Assembly (NCBI RefSeq): GCF_000423545.1
Contig: NZ_AUIE01000037.1
Location: 1 to 53,379, forward strand
DNA length: 53,379 nt
Direction of reading: 5' to 3'
Origin: Metapseudomonas resinovorans DSM 21078
Lineage (GTDB): Bacteria; Pseudomonadota; Gammaproteobacteria; Pseudomonadales; Pseudomonadaceae
In this document: positions 1 to 7,874 of the stretch, piece by piece
How positions within the stretch are numbered: position 1 is the stretch's first letter
How the letters are laid out: each line of letters begins with the position of its first letter
Notes under the pieces: generated by a model
Database searches by the model: none
Seen by the model: only the letters and a program-made list of their open reading frames with translations
What the model was told of the DNA's origin: nothing
Translations under genes and position numbers: made by a program

Positions 1-1789
1 GCACGCTGTTGTTCCAGCCCTTGGCGGCATTCCAGTTTGCCGAGAGGTGGATGTAGCGGCGGCGCAGCAGTGCTTCTTCCTCGGCGGTCAGCGGCGTGAA
101 CGCTTCGCGCAGGGCAAAAGCCTGGAGTTTGGCGGCGATGGGCTGCAGCTCGGCGGGCAAGGCAAAGGCCTGAGTACTGGGTACCGCTCTAAATGCTACT
201 CCGGCACGCACTGCCAACTCCCGGATGATGCGCAGGTACACCAGCGACAGTTCGCCGCGCACTTCCCGCTCACTGGCGATGGCGGCGTACACGCGCTTTT
301 CCGCCTGGGTATCGCGTGCACGGCGTCGGGTGGGCACCGACCAGGTGACGATATCCAGCCCCTCGGGCGGCACAAAGGTCAGCCAGTGGGGTGCCTCCTG
401 ATAGAAGCGCAACTTGGTGCGCGAAAAGGCAGCACTGCGCTCGTTGGCGAGCTGATCGAGTTCAAAGCTGCTGTCTGGCTTGCTCAACAGCAGCTTCTCC
501 CGGGCCAAGGGCAGGTAGCCGCCGCCAATATCCGAATGGCAACCGGGCAACTCGATATCCAGTGTGGCCTGGTTAAGGGAGAAGTTGTGGCGATACTCAT
601 CGCGGGCCACCAGGTGCACTATCTGGCGCGCCATGTTCGGTGCCAGTCGCAGTTCAAGTCCAGGGTTGTTCGCATCGTGCGCGCTGAAGTCGCCATCAAG
701 GAGCGAGACAATGCCGGCCACGGTGTCAAACAGCCCAATGAAGTTGAGGACAAAATCGCTGCGATGACGCCACGCGAACCCGGTTGCGAACAGGGGCGCG
801 CCAGCGGGCAGCGAGCGGGCCAGCAAACTGTTCGCCCCCTTGAGCAGGTCGTTGGCACAATGTCGCGCAGCAGCAGCGCCACGACTGAAACCGAACAGGT
901 CAATCTCGATCCGACGAATCTTGGCTTGGGGATTCGTGGCTCTGAAACGATCCAACTGCTTTAGAGCCAGGGCCGGCATCTGCTCGACCCGTGCCACCAC
1001 GCCGGTCTCTCCCTGGCCAGTGCCCTGGCTGTAGAGGGAGTCGCCCAGCCCGCTGCGGGTACCGATGCCTTCAATGTATACGGGGACGTAGGCCTCTTCG
1101 GGGTCTGGCGGCAGTTGTACGAGCGTATCGTCTGGATAGAGGCCATAGAGGCGCGCCACGTTGCTGGCCTCGTTGCCGTAGCTGTTGTCCGGCGTGTTGC
1201 CTTCGCCGTCAAAGCCGTAGGTGGCACAGTATTGCCGAATATCCTCACCGGCCTCCTGCGACATGCCCAGGCTGACCGCATAACAGCCCTCCGTGGCGGC
1301 ACTGTTGGCCTGGTTGTTACCGGTGCCGTCGAAGAACAGCCCCAGGCGCAGCACGATGCCAGCGTCCTCCAGCTCCTCCTCTTCTTCCTCCTCTTCCAGC
1401 AGGCTGCTCCTGGTCGGTTTGGGAACGGCGCTCAAAGGCGTCGCAGCAAGCGGCGCCGCTGCCACGACAGGGGCTGAAGCGGGCCTTGTCGTGGTCTTGG
1501 CGCCACCACGATCCGATTGGTAGGTCGCCGTGAACAACGACGGCAGCAGCTTGGCCCGGCACGGGCAGCCGCTGAAACTGTCCAAGGTGCCTGCCACTGG
1601 AGCCCCATGACTGCTGATGAACGAGACGCCGCCGATGATTCGGTAGACCTTGCCATCCTTGCCGCAAGAAACCCGATCCCCCTGGCGAGCATGTGCAATG
1701 CCGAACATCATGACGCGGGTATCTGCTTCCAGCACGGTGCCACCACAGGTGGTCTTGTCGCCCAGGCGAATGAAATATCCGGTAGCCAC
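1..1789 (-). CDS. PAAR-DUF2235 protein, likely T6SS lipase effector (3' end missing)
   Basis: The gene starts at a GTG at 1789 behind a GAGGGA ribosome site, reads leftward and leaves the window still open, so about 596 codons are visible. Residues 1-95 form a PAAR-type tip domain (GYFIRLGDKTTCGG near the start, a Cys-rich end near residue 85). Next comes a Pro/Ala-rich linker with a run of seven Glu, then a DUF2235 alpha/beta-hydrolase domain opening with LFFDGTGNN. The nucleophile elbow is GFSRG with Ser302. DUF2235 enzymes of the Tle1 group are phospholipases delivered by type VI secretion, and a PAAR fused in front makes the enzyme a cargo of the VgrG spike. The fold assignment is seen in sequence; lipase activity and T6SS delivery are inferred. 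No immunity gene or VgrG is visible inside the window; either may lie to the left. Confidence 0.85.
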   Translation of the reverse strand, partial: MATGYFIRLGDKTTCGGTVLEADTRVMMFGIAHARQGDRVSCGKDGKVYRIIGGVSFISSHGAPVAGTLDSFSGCPCRAKLLPSLFTATYQSDRGGAKTTTRPASAPVVAAAPLAATPLSAVPKPTRSSLLEEEEEEEELEDAGIVLRLGLFFDGTGNNQANSAATEGCYAVSLGMSQEAGEDIRQYCATYGFDGEGNTPDNSYGNEASNVARLYGLYPDDTLVQLPPDPEEAYVPVYIEGIGTRSGLGDSLYSQGTGQGETGVVARVEQMPALALKQLDRFRATNPQAKIRRIEIDLFGFSRGAAAARHCANDLLKGANSLLARSLPAGAPLFATGFAWRHRSDFVLNFIGLFDTVAGIVSLLDGDFSAHDANNPGLELRLAPNMARQIVHLVARDEYRHNFSLNQATLDIELPGCHSDIGGGYLPLAREKLLLSKPDSSFELDQLANERSAAFSRTKLRFYQEAPHWLTFVPPEGLDIVTWSVPTRRRARDTQAEKRVYAAIASEREVRGELSLVYLRIIRELAVRAGVAFRAVPSTQAFALPAELQPIAAKLQAFALREAFTPLTAEEEALLRRRYIHLSANWNAAKGWNNSV

Positions 1790-1938
1790 TGAATTCCCTC
1801 TCTACGAGACACCGCACGTGGATGGTGCGGGCCTTTCCATTGACGATGGGGCACTGGCTCACCCGCAGTCGGGTGTTAAGCCAGGTGCCTAGTCCAAGGC
1901 TCTGCGGGTGGCGTGCCGCAAGTAAATAGGAAAAGTCC

Positions 1939-2202
1939 GAAAGATCAGGCGCAAGGTCAGAATCATCAGCGCGGTGGATCACAATCCTTCGCGTGATGGG
2001 CATCGGTCGTTCGACGCTCTACAACTATTTGACCGAGGCGAACGCAATGCCCAGCGGGCGGCATAGCGCCATCCCTTACGACGCGTTGATGCAATTGCGG
2101 CAACGGCTCGACCGTTTGCCGAAGAAAAGCCCAGAGCGAGTCGCCCAGGTGGCCGTGATCGCGGAGTTAGATGGCGTATCCACCAGCACCCTGTACCGCC
2201 AG
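1939..2202 (+). pseudogene. Worn helix-turn-helix (transposase-like) remnant
   Basis: An open frame without a convincing start (first GTG at 1993) encodes a DNA-binding-like stretch. GIGRSTLYNYL is followed by SGRHSAIPYDALMQL and VAVIAELDGVSTSTLYR, which look like two consecutive helix-turn-helix units as in the N-terminus of integrase-core transposases. After about 2200 the frame continues but no longer looks like protein, so the catalytic part is gone. It sits in a 560-bp stretch between the effector gene and the OhrR-type regulator. It is probably a remnant of a mobile element, but I cannot name the family. Confidence 0.35.
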
Positions 2203-2353
2203 CCCGTGCCGCTGAGCTCCGCGACAAGATGCTGGCAGCAGGGCTTCCGATTTAATGCGGGCCGAAGACCGGCTATGGACGTCAAGCCACGTGCCGCTTC
2301 GCCATCGGGGTATCCGACGGCGTTGCTGAGCAGTCCCGTGCGCGGGCACGGGC

Positions 2354-2809
2354 CTACTTGACGCTTTTGATGAGATTGTCGCGTAGCGCCACGATCGCCT
2401 TCTGGATCTGCTCGAACGCTTCCGGCTCCAGGCCGGTCGCCTGGCTGAGGCTCCCTTCCAGTCCTTTCTCACGCAGTGCTCGACCCTGGCTCGTCAAACT
2501 GAGTCGCACTTGACGTTCGTCCTCAGGATCTCGCTGCCGCTGAACGAGCCCCATTGCCTCCAGCTTCTTCAGGATGGGCGTGAGCGTGTTCGATTCGAGA
2601 AACAGCTTTTCACCCAGTCCGCCAACGGTCTGATTGTCTTGCTCCCACAGCGCTACGATGGTGATGAACTGCGTGTAGGTGAGCCCAAGCTGCTCGAGAA
2701 CGGGTTTGTAAGCCTTTCCGAAAGCCAGGTTCGCGGAGTAGACCGCAAAGCACAGAAAGTCGGAGAGTGGTGCGGGCTTTGCGGATGCCGCCTTGTTGCT
2801 GGGTTTCAT
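2354..2809 (-). CDS. ohrR: MarR-family organic-peroxide sensor, OhrR type
   Basis: A 151-residue MarR-fold repressor. The N-terminal helix carries LCFAVYSANLAFGKAYKPVL, which is diagnostic for OhrR. Its Cys20 corresponds to the peroxide-reactive cysteine of the family. The winged helix spans about residues 55-110, with LGEKLFLESNTLTPILKKLE as recognition helix and the wing at DPEDERQVRLSL. OhrR normally represses ohr and itself until organic hydroperoxides oxidise the cysteine. In most pseudomonads ohr is next door; here the ohr-like gene is 4.5 kb away (7311-7772). A palindrome at 2859-2870, 50 bp upstream of this start, is nearly the same as one upstream of ohr. The gene is divergent from the SulP transporter. 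The family call is firm; the target is inferred. Confidence 0.88.
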   Translation of the reverse strand: MKPSNKAASAKPAPLSDFLCFAVYSANLAFGKAYKPVLEQLGLTYTQFITIVALWEQDNQTVGGLGEKLFLESNTLTPILKKLEAMGLVQRQRDPEDERQVRLSLTSQGRALREKGLEGSLSQATGLEPEAFEQIQKAIVALRDNLIKSVK

Positions 2810-2858
2810 GTGTTTCTCCCTGGGACGATGGCCATTGCCCGGAAGGAGCAGGCCATAA

Positions 2859-2877
2859 ATCGCATACGATAATATCG
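2859..2877. promoter_or_regulatory. Candidate OhrR operator upstream of ohrR
   Basis: ATCGCATACGAT at 2859-2870 is a near-perfect 12-bp palindrome followed after three bases by another ATCG. The same layout is found upstream of ohr at 7224-7250 (ATCGTATACGAT, three bases, ATCGAATGCGAT). The recurrence at the two genes expected to share a regulator supports operator function. Binding is inferred. Confidence 0.55.
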
Positions 2878-3021
2878 GAACAGCACCAACTCAATACCAC
2901 ACTGAGAGAACGCCCCGAGTACCTGATCGCTGGTCGGATGGTCCCTGTTTCCGTAACATTCGCCCCCCTATTTTTGTCATCCCTCGCGACCGTACCCGCC
3001 GGTCCACAGCTCAGGTACACC

Positions 3022-4464
3022 ATGAAACCAGCCCGTCTGCGCGCCGATGTCCTGGCCGGACTCACCACGTCGTTCGCCCTCGTTCCCGAATGCATCGCTT
3101 TCGCCCTGGTCGCCCACCTCAACCCGCTGATGGGCCTGTACGGCGCCTTCATCATTTGCACCCTGACTGCGCTGTTCGGCGGTCGACCCGGGATGGTGTC
3201 CGGTGCGGCGGGGTCGATGGCGGTGGTGATCGTCGCGCTGGTGGTGGAACACGGCGTGCAGTACCTCTTGGCCACCGTTTTGCTGGGCGGGGTGATCATG
3301 ATCGCGTTCGGGGTATTGCGCCTCGGCAAGCTGGTACGCATGGTGCCCTACCCGGTGATGCTCGGTTTCGTGAATGGCCTGGCGATCATCATCGCGCTGG
3401 CCCAACTGGAGCATTTCAAGACGGGGGAAGACTGGCTGGGCGGCATTCCGCTGTACCTGATGCTGGGGCTGGTGGCACTGACCATGGCCATCGTCTACCT
3501 GCTGCCGCGCCTGACCCGCGCCGTGCCGCCCGCGCTGGTGGCGATCCTTAGCGTCGGCCTTCTGGTCTACCTGCTCGGCCTGCCGACCCGCACCCTCGGC
3601 GACATGGCGCACATTGCTGGCGGCCTGCCCACGCTGGCCCTGCCGCAGGTGCCCTGGGACCTGGAAACCCTCAAGGTCATTGCGCCTTACGCCGTGCTGA
3701 TGGCACTGGTGGGCCTGCTGGAAACCCTGCTGACCCTGAACCTCACCGACGAGATCACCGAGAGCCGCGGCTACCCGGACCGTGAGTGCGTGGCCCTGGG
3801 TGCGGCCAACATCGTCTCCGGCGCGTTCGGTGGCATGGGCGGTTGCGCCATGATCGGCCAGACAGTGATCAACCTCAGCTCCGGCGGCCGTGGCCGGCTC
3901 TCGGGGGTGATCGCCGGGGTGATGACCCTGCTGTTCGTGCTGTTCCTCTCGCCGCTGATCGAGCGCATTCCGCTGGCAGCACTGGTGGGCGTGATGTTCG
4001 TGGTGGCCCAGCAGACCTTCGCCTGGGGCTCGCTGCGGGTGGCGGGCAAGGTGCCACTGAACGACGTGCTGGTGATCGGCGCCGTGACCGTCATTACCGT
4101 CTTCACCGACCTGGCCACTGCCGTTCTTTGCGGCATCGTCATCGCCGCCTTGAACTTCGCCTGGCACCACGCCCGTGAACTCTATGCCGACAGCCACGTC
4201 GAAGCCGACGGCAGCAAGCTCTACCAGCTTCACGGCACGCTGTTCTTCGCGTCCACCACTCCCTTCCTCAACCAGTTCGACCCCGCCGACGACCCGCACC
4301 AGGTGACCCTGGACTGCCGCCATCTCAGCTTCGTCGATTACTCGGCCATCGCCGCGCTGAAGACCCTGCGCGAACGCTATGCCAAGGCCGGCAAACACCT
4401 GCGCGTCATACACCTGTCCGAGCGCTGCAAGAAGCTACTCAAGCGAGCCGGGGAGCAGCACTAG
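3022..4464 (+). CDS. SulP-family anion transporter with C-terminal STAS domain
   Basis: A 480-residue inner-membrane protein with ten or more hydrophobic segments between residues 12 and 385. A cytoplasmic STAS domain covers about 395-475 (VTLDCRHLSFVDYSAIAAL). SulP proteins move sulfate, bicarbonate, molybdate or dicarboxylates; substrate cannot be read from this sequence. The start chosen is the ATG at 3022, which gives the normal N-terminal start of the first membrane helix. The open frame extends 85 codons further upstream but overlaps the ohrR control region and has no membrane character. It is divergent from ohrR, with 212 bp between the starts. At 480 residues it is on the short side for SulP, lacking a long N-terminal extension. 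Confidence 0.88.
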   Translation: MKPARLRADVLAGLTTSFALVPECIAFALVAHLNPLMGLYGAFIICTLTALFGGRPGMVSGAAGSMAVVIVALVVEHGVQYLLATVLLGGVIMIAFGVLRLGKLVRMVPYPVMLGFVNGLAIIIALAQLEHFKTGEDWLGGIPLYLMLGLVALTMAIVYLLPRLTRAVPPALVAILSVGLLVYLLGLPTRTLGDMAHIAGGLPTLALPQVPWDLETLKVIAPYAVLMALVGLLETLLTLNLTDEITESRGYPDRECVALGAANIVSGAFGGMGGCAMIGQTVINLSSGGRGRLSGVIAGVMTLLFVLFLSPLIERIPLAALVGVMFVVAQQTFAWGSLRVAGKVPLNDVLVIGAVTVITVFTDLATAVLCGIVIAALNFAWHHARELYADSHVEADGSKLYQLHGTLFFASTTPFLNQFDPADDPHQVTLDCRHLSFVDYSAIAALKTLRERYAKAGKHLRVIHLSERCKKLLKRAGEQH

Positions 4465-4663
4465 CCACCCCTCGTCCGAAGGGCTGGCGGGATCAGGGGC
4501 GTTCGAGGGGATTCTCGCGCGGTTCACGGGCCGGTGGATTACCACGCACGGGGGAAACGGACGGGCATCAGTGTGAGAGGCTGACGGTGAACTATGCGCG
4601 ACGGGCTTGAGGAACGAACGACCGCGGATTGAACCAGGCCGTGCCCCCATATCGGCCGCAATT

Positions 4664-4695
4664 TGATGGGTATCGTGGCCTCCACCCATCCTACG
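4664..4695. repeat. Family B inverted repeat, degenerate copy
   Basis: GATGGGTATCGTGGCC and CACCCATCCTACG form a short inverted repeat. It resembles the longer family B elements at 15245, 40760 and 42578. It lies in the 348-bp gap 4465-4812, which otherwise holds only the MerR-type promoter at 4753-4783. I see no gene there. Confidence 0.45.
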
Positions 4696-4752
4696 ATTGC
4701 ATCCCGCCACGGTGCGCAGTTCACGCCGTCCTCCCGTCCCGCTGAAGGTCAC

Positions 4753-4783
4753 TTGACCCTGAAGTAACTACAGGGTGTTCACT
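4753..4783 (+). promoter_or_regulatory. MerR-family type metal-responsive promoter
   Basis: TTGACC (-35, 4753-4758) and TTCACT (-10, 4778-4783) are separated by exactly 19 bp, the over-long spacer typical of MerR-regulated promoters. The spacer contains the dyad ACCCTGAAG-TAA-CTACAGGGT (4756-4776, one mismatch between arms). This is very close to operators known for CadR/PbrR/ZntR-type regulators. It lies 30 bp before the DUF3703 start. No MerR-family gene is present in the window, so the regulator must be elsewhere. Motif and spacing are seen; the inducing metal is unknown. Confidence 0.7.
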
Positions 4784-4812
4784 GCCGTCACCTCCCCTTG
4801 CAGGAACACCCC

Positions 4813-5148
4813 ATGAAAACCGAACTTCACATCGCCATCGAACAGGCCTTCCAGCAGGCCTGCGACGCCCTCGCCGCCCAAGATCCGCAACGCGCCTACC
4901 CCTGGCTGGAACGCGCCCACATCCTCAGCCAACGCCTGCCGTTGCTGCATACCCGCAGCCACTGGCTGATGCTGAAGGCCGGCTGGCAGCAGGGCGATTT
5001 TCGCGAGGTGATTGGTCAGGCCTTCCGCATGCCCGCCGCCCTGCTCTTCTCGCGAATCTGGGTCCCCCTGGGTAACACCGGCCGGGCCAGAGTCAGCGCC
5101 TTCAAGCCGATGCCAATGTCCGAGGAGCTTCGCCAACTCCTGGGCTGA
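4813..5148 (+). CDS. DUF3703 family protein, probably metal-stress induced
   Basis: A 111-residue soluble, probably cytoplasmic protein. The typical DUF3703 blocks are present: a helical N-terminus, WLERAHILSQ near residue 35, HTRSHWLMLKAGW near 48-60, and the conserved end RIWVPLGNTGRARVSAFKPM. In other proteobacteria, genes of this family often sit beside CadR-type regulators and cation-diffusion exporters; their biochemical role is not established. Here the gene stands alone behind a MerR-type promoter (4753-4783) and before a hairpin terminator. A metal response is therefore likely, but the function is open. Confidence 0.85.
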   Translation: MKTELHIAIEQAFQQACDALAAQDPQRAYPWLERAHILSQRLPLLHTRSHWLMLKAGWQQGDFREVIGQAFRMPAALLFSRIWVPLGNTGRARVSAFKPMPMSEELRQLLG

Positions 5149-5294
5149 ACAGACTTGGGGGGGCAATGTTCCGCGCCAACTGGGAGCCTGATGATTGGTG
5201 GAATATCTAACGCAGGACTCCGACGGAATACCGACGCACGTTTTCCTGACATCGACTACCGTAAAACTGTCCCCTTGCAGAGGACAATTGAAGT

Positions 5295-5349
5295 CGCCAC
5301 GGTCGCCACCTCCCCCCGTAAGTTGACCGCACCGTGGCGGCCTTTTTTT
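5295..5349 (+). terminator. Possible rho-independent terminator
   Basis: CGCCACGGT (5295-5303) pairs with ACCGTGGCG (5331-5339) and is followed by seven T (5343-5349). The 27-base loop is long. It would end transcripts from the DUF3703 gene, 150 bp downstream of its stop. Confidence 0.5.
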
Positions 5350-5392
5350 GCCTGTTTTCCTTGTGGGGGCGAATTCAACCGCAGGGCTGCCC

Positions 5393-6217
5393 CTACCCTC
5401 GCTTAACCGCCTGCAGGGTGTAGCTCAGCGGCAACCGCCAACGGTCCCGCTCCAGCCGCCACTCGCCCGCCTCGTCCAGCACCATTCGGCCGGGCAGTGC
5501 TTCCCAGGGAATGCTGTCGTGCTCTTCCAGGGCGGTGAGCTGCAGGCCATACCGCAGCAGCGCTGTAACCACCTCGCCCAGGCCATGGTTCCATTCATAG
5601 GACCGGGTCGCGGTCAGTCTGGCGTCGGTTTCCACGTAGGTACTGTCGTCGTCCCATTCCATGGGCTCGGCCCGTTCGAAATAGGGGTACTCGATGACCA
5701 GCCCGTCTTCCCGCGCCTCGTTTACCGCACAAAGCATCGGGTGCCCTTCACGCATGAACAACCGACCGCCCGGTTTGAGCAAGGCAGACACCACACGCGC
5801 CCACTCGTCGATGCGCGGCAGCCAGTTGATCGCGCCGATGCCGGTGTAGACGAGATCGAACGTACCCGCCGGCAGCACCTGGTCGGCTGCGTAGACGTCG
5901 GATTCGACGAAGCCGATTTCCTTCCCGCAGCGACACGCCAGCAAGCGCGCCTGCTCAAGGGAGGCTGGGGAGAAATCGAGGCCGCTCATCCGTGCGACCA
6001 AGCGGGCAAGGGACAGCGTGTCGGTGCCGATATGACACTGCAGATGCACACCGTTCTGGCCTGTGATATCGCCCAGTCGCGGCAGGTCGAAGCGCACCAC
6101 ATCCGACAGGTAACCCGGATCGCTGGCAAACGCCTCGGCGGCATAGTCACGGGACGCGGCATGCAGGGGGGCACGCTCGTCCCAGTTGACCTTGTTCAGT
6201 TCGAGGTAATCACTCAT
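5393..6217 (-). CDS. Class I SAM-dependent methyltransferase
   Basis: A 274-residue soluble protein with a Rossmann methyltransferase core. The SAM-binding region is around GVHLQCHIGTDTLSLARL (residues 56-75), followed by GLDFSPASLEQAR and the acidic FVESDVYAAD. FDLVYTGIGAINWLPRIDEWARVV is the post-motif region and LLKPGGRLFMREGHP is motif VI. The C-terminal third (EWDDDSTYVETD) is typical of a group of small-molecule methyltransferases seen in many bacteria. The substrate is unknown. It is followed by the TauE/SafE permease gene on the same strand, 62 bp apart, but no functional link is evident. Its TAG stop at 5393-5395 lies inside a degenerate family A-like sequence (5361-5397). Confidence 0.8.
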   Translation of the reverse strand: MSDYLELNKVNWDERAPLHAASRDYAAEAFASDPGYLSDVVRFDLPRLGDITGQNGVHLQCHIGTDTLSLARLVARMSGLDFSPASLEQARLLACRCGKEIGFVESDVYAADQVLPAGTFDLVYTGIGAINWLPRIDEWARVVSALLKPGGRLFMREGHPMLCAVNEAREDGLVIEYPYFERAEPMEWDDDSTYVETDARLTATRSYEWNHGLGEVVTALLRYGLQLTALEEHDSIPWEALPGRMVLDEAGEWRLERDRWRLPLSYTLQAVKRG

Positions 6218-6279
6218 GAGGCAAGACTCCGTTCTTCCCTGGAAAAGAGCGGAACGCTACCCCTGCACCGTGCAACCGT

Positions 6280-7020
6280 CTACCAGTTCTGCACGAACAG
6301 CTGGATGCCTGTCAGCAGCAACCCCGCCCAGGCGATGCGATAGAACCAGGCGTGATTCACCCGCCCCTGCAACCAGATACCCAGCCACACCCCGACCACC
6401 ACGATGGGCGCCAGGGCGAGACTTGCGGTCAGGCTGGTGGTGGTGAACTGCCCAAGCAGCGCATAGGGCACCAGCTTGATGGCATTGGTCAGCAGGAAGA
6501 AGCAATTCACCGTGGCGACGTAGCGCACCTTGTCCATCTGCTGCGGCAACAGATACATCATGATCGGCGGACCACCCGCATGGGCGACGAAACTGGTGAA
6601 GCCTGCGATGCCCGACAGCAAAGTGCCCTTGGCCACCTTCGGTGCACTGGGCGCCTGGGCCGCGGCAGCGTTCAGCACGTTGAGCAGGAAGAAGACGATG
6701 GCGATGCCGCCGATCATCAGACCGATGAGCCGCTCGCTGAGCAGACCGAAGCTCAGGGTGCCCACCAGCACACCGAGCAATGCGCCAGGAAGCATGATCT
6801 TCAGGTTGCGCGGGTCCCATTTGCCGTAGAAGCGGCGCAGACCGGTGATATCCGCCATACAGAGAATCGGCAGCATGATCGCCGCCGCCTGGGTGGGCGG
6901 CATCATCAGGGCCAGCAGCGGCACCGCGATGCCCCCCAGAGCGCCGCCGAACCCTCCTTTGGAAATGCCCGTCAGCAGGACGGCGGGAATGCCCAGTAGA
7001 AACAACTCGGCGAATGACAT
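6280..7020 (-). CDS. TauE/SafE-family membrane permease
   Basis: A 246-residue protein with about eight hydrophobic helices. It carries the family hallmarks GISKGGFGGALG (residues 18-30) near the N-terminus and FVAHAGGPPIMMYLLP (about 140-155) at the start of the second repeat. TauE/SafE proteins export sulfite, sulfoacetate or similar small organic anions across the inner membrane; the cargo is not predictable here. The start at 7020 opens directly into the first helix (MSFAELFLLGIPAVLL). It is divergent from ohr with a 290-bp gap in which only the OhrR-type operator stands out. Confidence 0.86.
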   Translation of the reverse strand: MSFAELFLLGIPAVLLTGISKGGFGGALGGIAVPLLALMMPPTQAAAIMLPILCMADITGLRRFYGKWDPRNLKIMLPGALLGVLVGTLSFGLLSERLIGLMIGGIAIVFFLLNVLNAAAAQAPSAPKVAKGTLLSGIAGFTSFVAHAGGPPIMMYLLPQQMDKVRYVATVNCFFLLTNAIKLVPYALLGQFTTTSLTASLALAPIVVVGVWLGIWLQGRVNHAWFYRIAWAGLLLTGIQLFVQNW

Positions 7021-7223
7021 CGGTAGACAGCCTGTTCAGGTGGACAAACGGACGGGGCGCCATTATGGCGGGCTTTTCGTCGAGTGCCTCCGTCCTGGGG
7101 CCCCGAAACGGGCGGTCAGCGAACACCCCGGCCCAACTGACTCATCGACGTAAGGGCAACCGTTCGTCCAGATGCAGGCACCCGCCTATTGACGCCATTT
7201 TGTTTGTGCGCAAACATTTCTCC

Positions 7224-7250
7224 ATCGTATACGATTTAATCGAATGCGAT
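7224..7250. promoter_or_regulatory. Candidate OhrR operator upstream of ohr
   Basis: ATCGTATACGAT (7224-7235) is a perfect 12-bp palindrome. Three bases later comes ATCGAATGCGAT (7239-7250), an imperfect second copy. The layout matches 2859-2877 upstream of ohrR. It lies 60-87 bp before the ohr start, where repressor binding would cover the promoter. Function is inferred. Confidence 0.6.
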
Positions 7251-7310
7251 CACAAAGCAAAACCACCACCCGGCAACCGCTCAAGCACACGAAGCAATGA
7301 GGAACTCCCC

Positions 7311-7772
7311 ATGACCACCAAGATCGAAAAAGTCCTTTTCACTGGCAAGACCCACACCACCGTAGCCCACCGCGAAGGCGCGTCACGTAATGACCACGGC
7401 CGCCTCGACATCAAACTGTCGGCCCCCCGTGGCGGCAGCGCGAACTCGGAACTCCAGTTCGACGCAACCCTGCCCCACCCCACTGCCGAGCAACTGTTCG
7501 CCGGTGCGTGGTCGGCCTGCTACATCGCCGCTATCGGGCTCGTGGCCCAGCAGCGCAAAGTGGTGCTGCCGAAGGACCTGGCCGTCGAGATCGAAGTAGA
7601 CCTGGGCATGACCGGTAACGCTTATTTCATCCAGGCTCGTTTCAACGTCAGTTTCCCGGGCGTACCGCACGAAGTCGCCGAGGCAATCGCCAAGGAAGCC
7701 CACGAGATCTGCCCGTACTCCAAAGCCACCCACGGCAACATCGACGTCGCACTGAATGTGATCGCCGATTGA
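7311..7772 (+). CDS. ohr: Ohr/OsmC-family organic hydroperoxide reductase
   Basis: A 153-residue cytoplasmic peroxiredoxin-like enzyme of the Ohr subfamily. Family members reduce organic and fatty-acid hydroperoxides through a reactive Cys pair recycled by lipoylated proteins. Both cysteines are present: Cys70 in AGAWSACYIAA and Cys134 in EICPYSKATHGN. The active-site Arg21 (HREGASR) and Glu60 (PTAEQLF) also fit. The start is the ATG at 7311 behind GAGGAA; longer frames upstream run through the operator. It is a single-gene unit with its own strong terminator. It is probably repressed by the OhrR-type protein at 2354-2809, which shares its operator. Confidence 0.9.
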   Translation: MTTKIEKVLFTGKTHTTVAHREGASRNDHGRLDIKLSAPRGGSANSELQFDATLPHPTAEQLFAGAWSACYIAAIGLVAQQRKVVLPKDLAVEIEVDLGMTGNAYFIQARFNVSFPGVPHEVAEAIAKEAHEICPYSKATHGNIDVALNVIAD

Positions 7773-7806
7773 TGCACCGCTCGCCTAGTGCATCGCGAGC
7801 TACATA

Positions 7807-7843
7807 AAAGCCGCCCCGGCCTGAAAGCCGGGGCGGCTTTTTT
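7807..7843. terminator. Strong rho-independent terminator after ohr
   Basis: AAAGCCGCCCCGGC (7807-7820) pairs perfectly with GCCGGGGCGGCTTT (7827-7840) around a six-base loop, followed by more T. A-rich bases on the left side allow it to act in both directions, serving ohr and the convergent gene at 7875-8393. Confidence 0.9.
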
Positions 7844-7874
7844 GTTCGCGTGGCACGGTTGGCGTTGCCCGGGG

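Noticed and set aside
2977-4413. 478-residue open frame opposite the SulP gene
   Set aside because: His/Gln/Gly-rich low-complexity shadow of membrane-protein codons; no domain.
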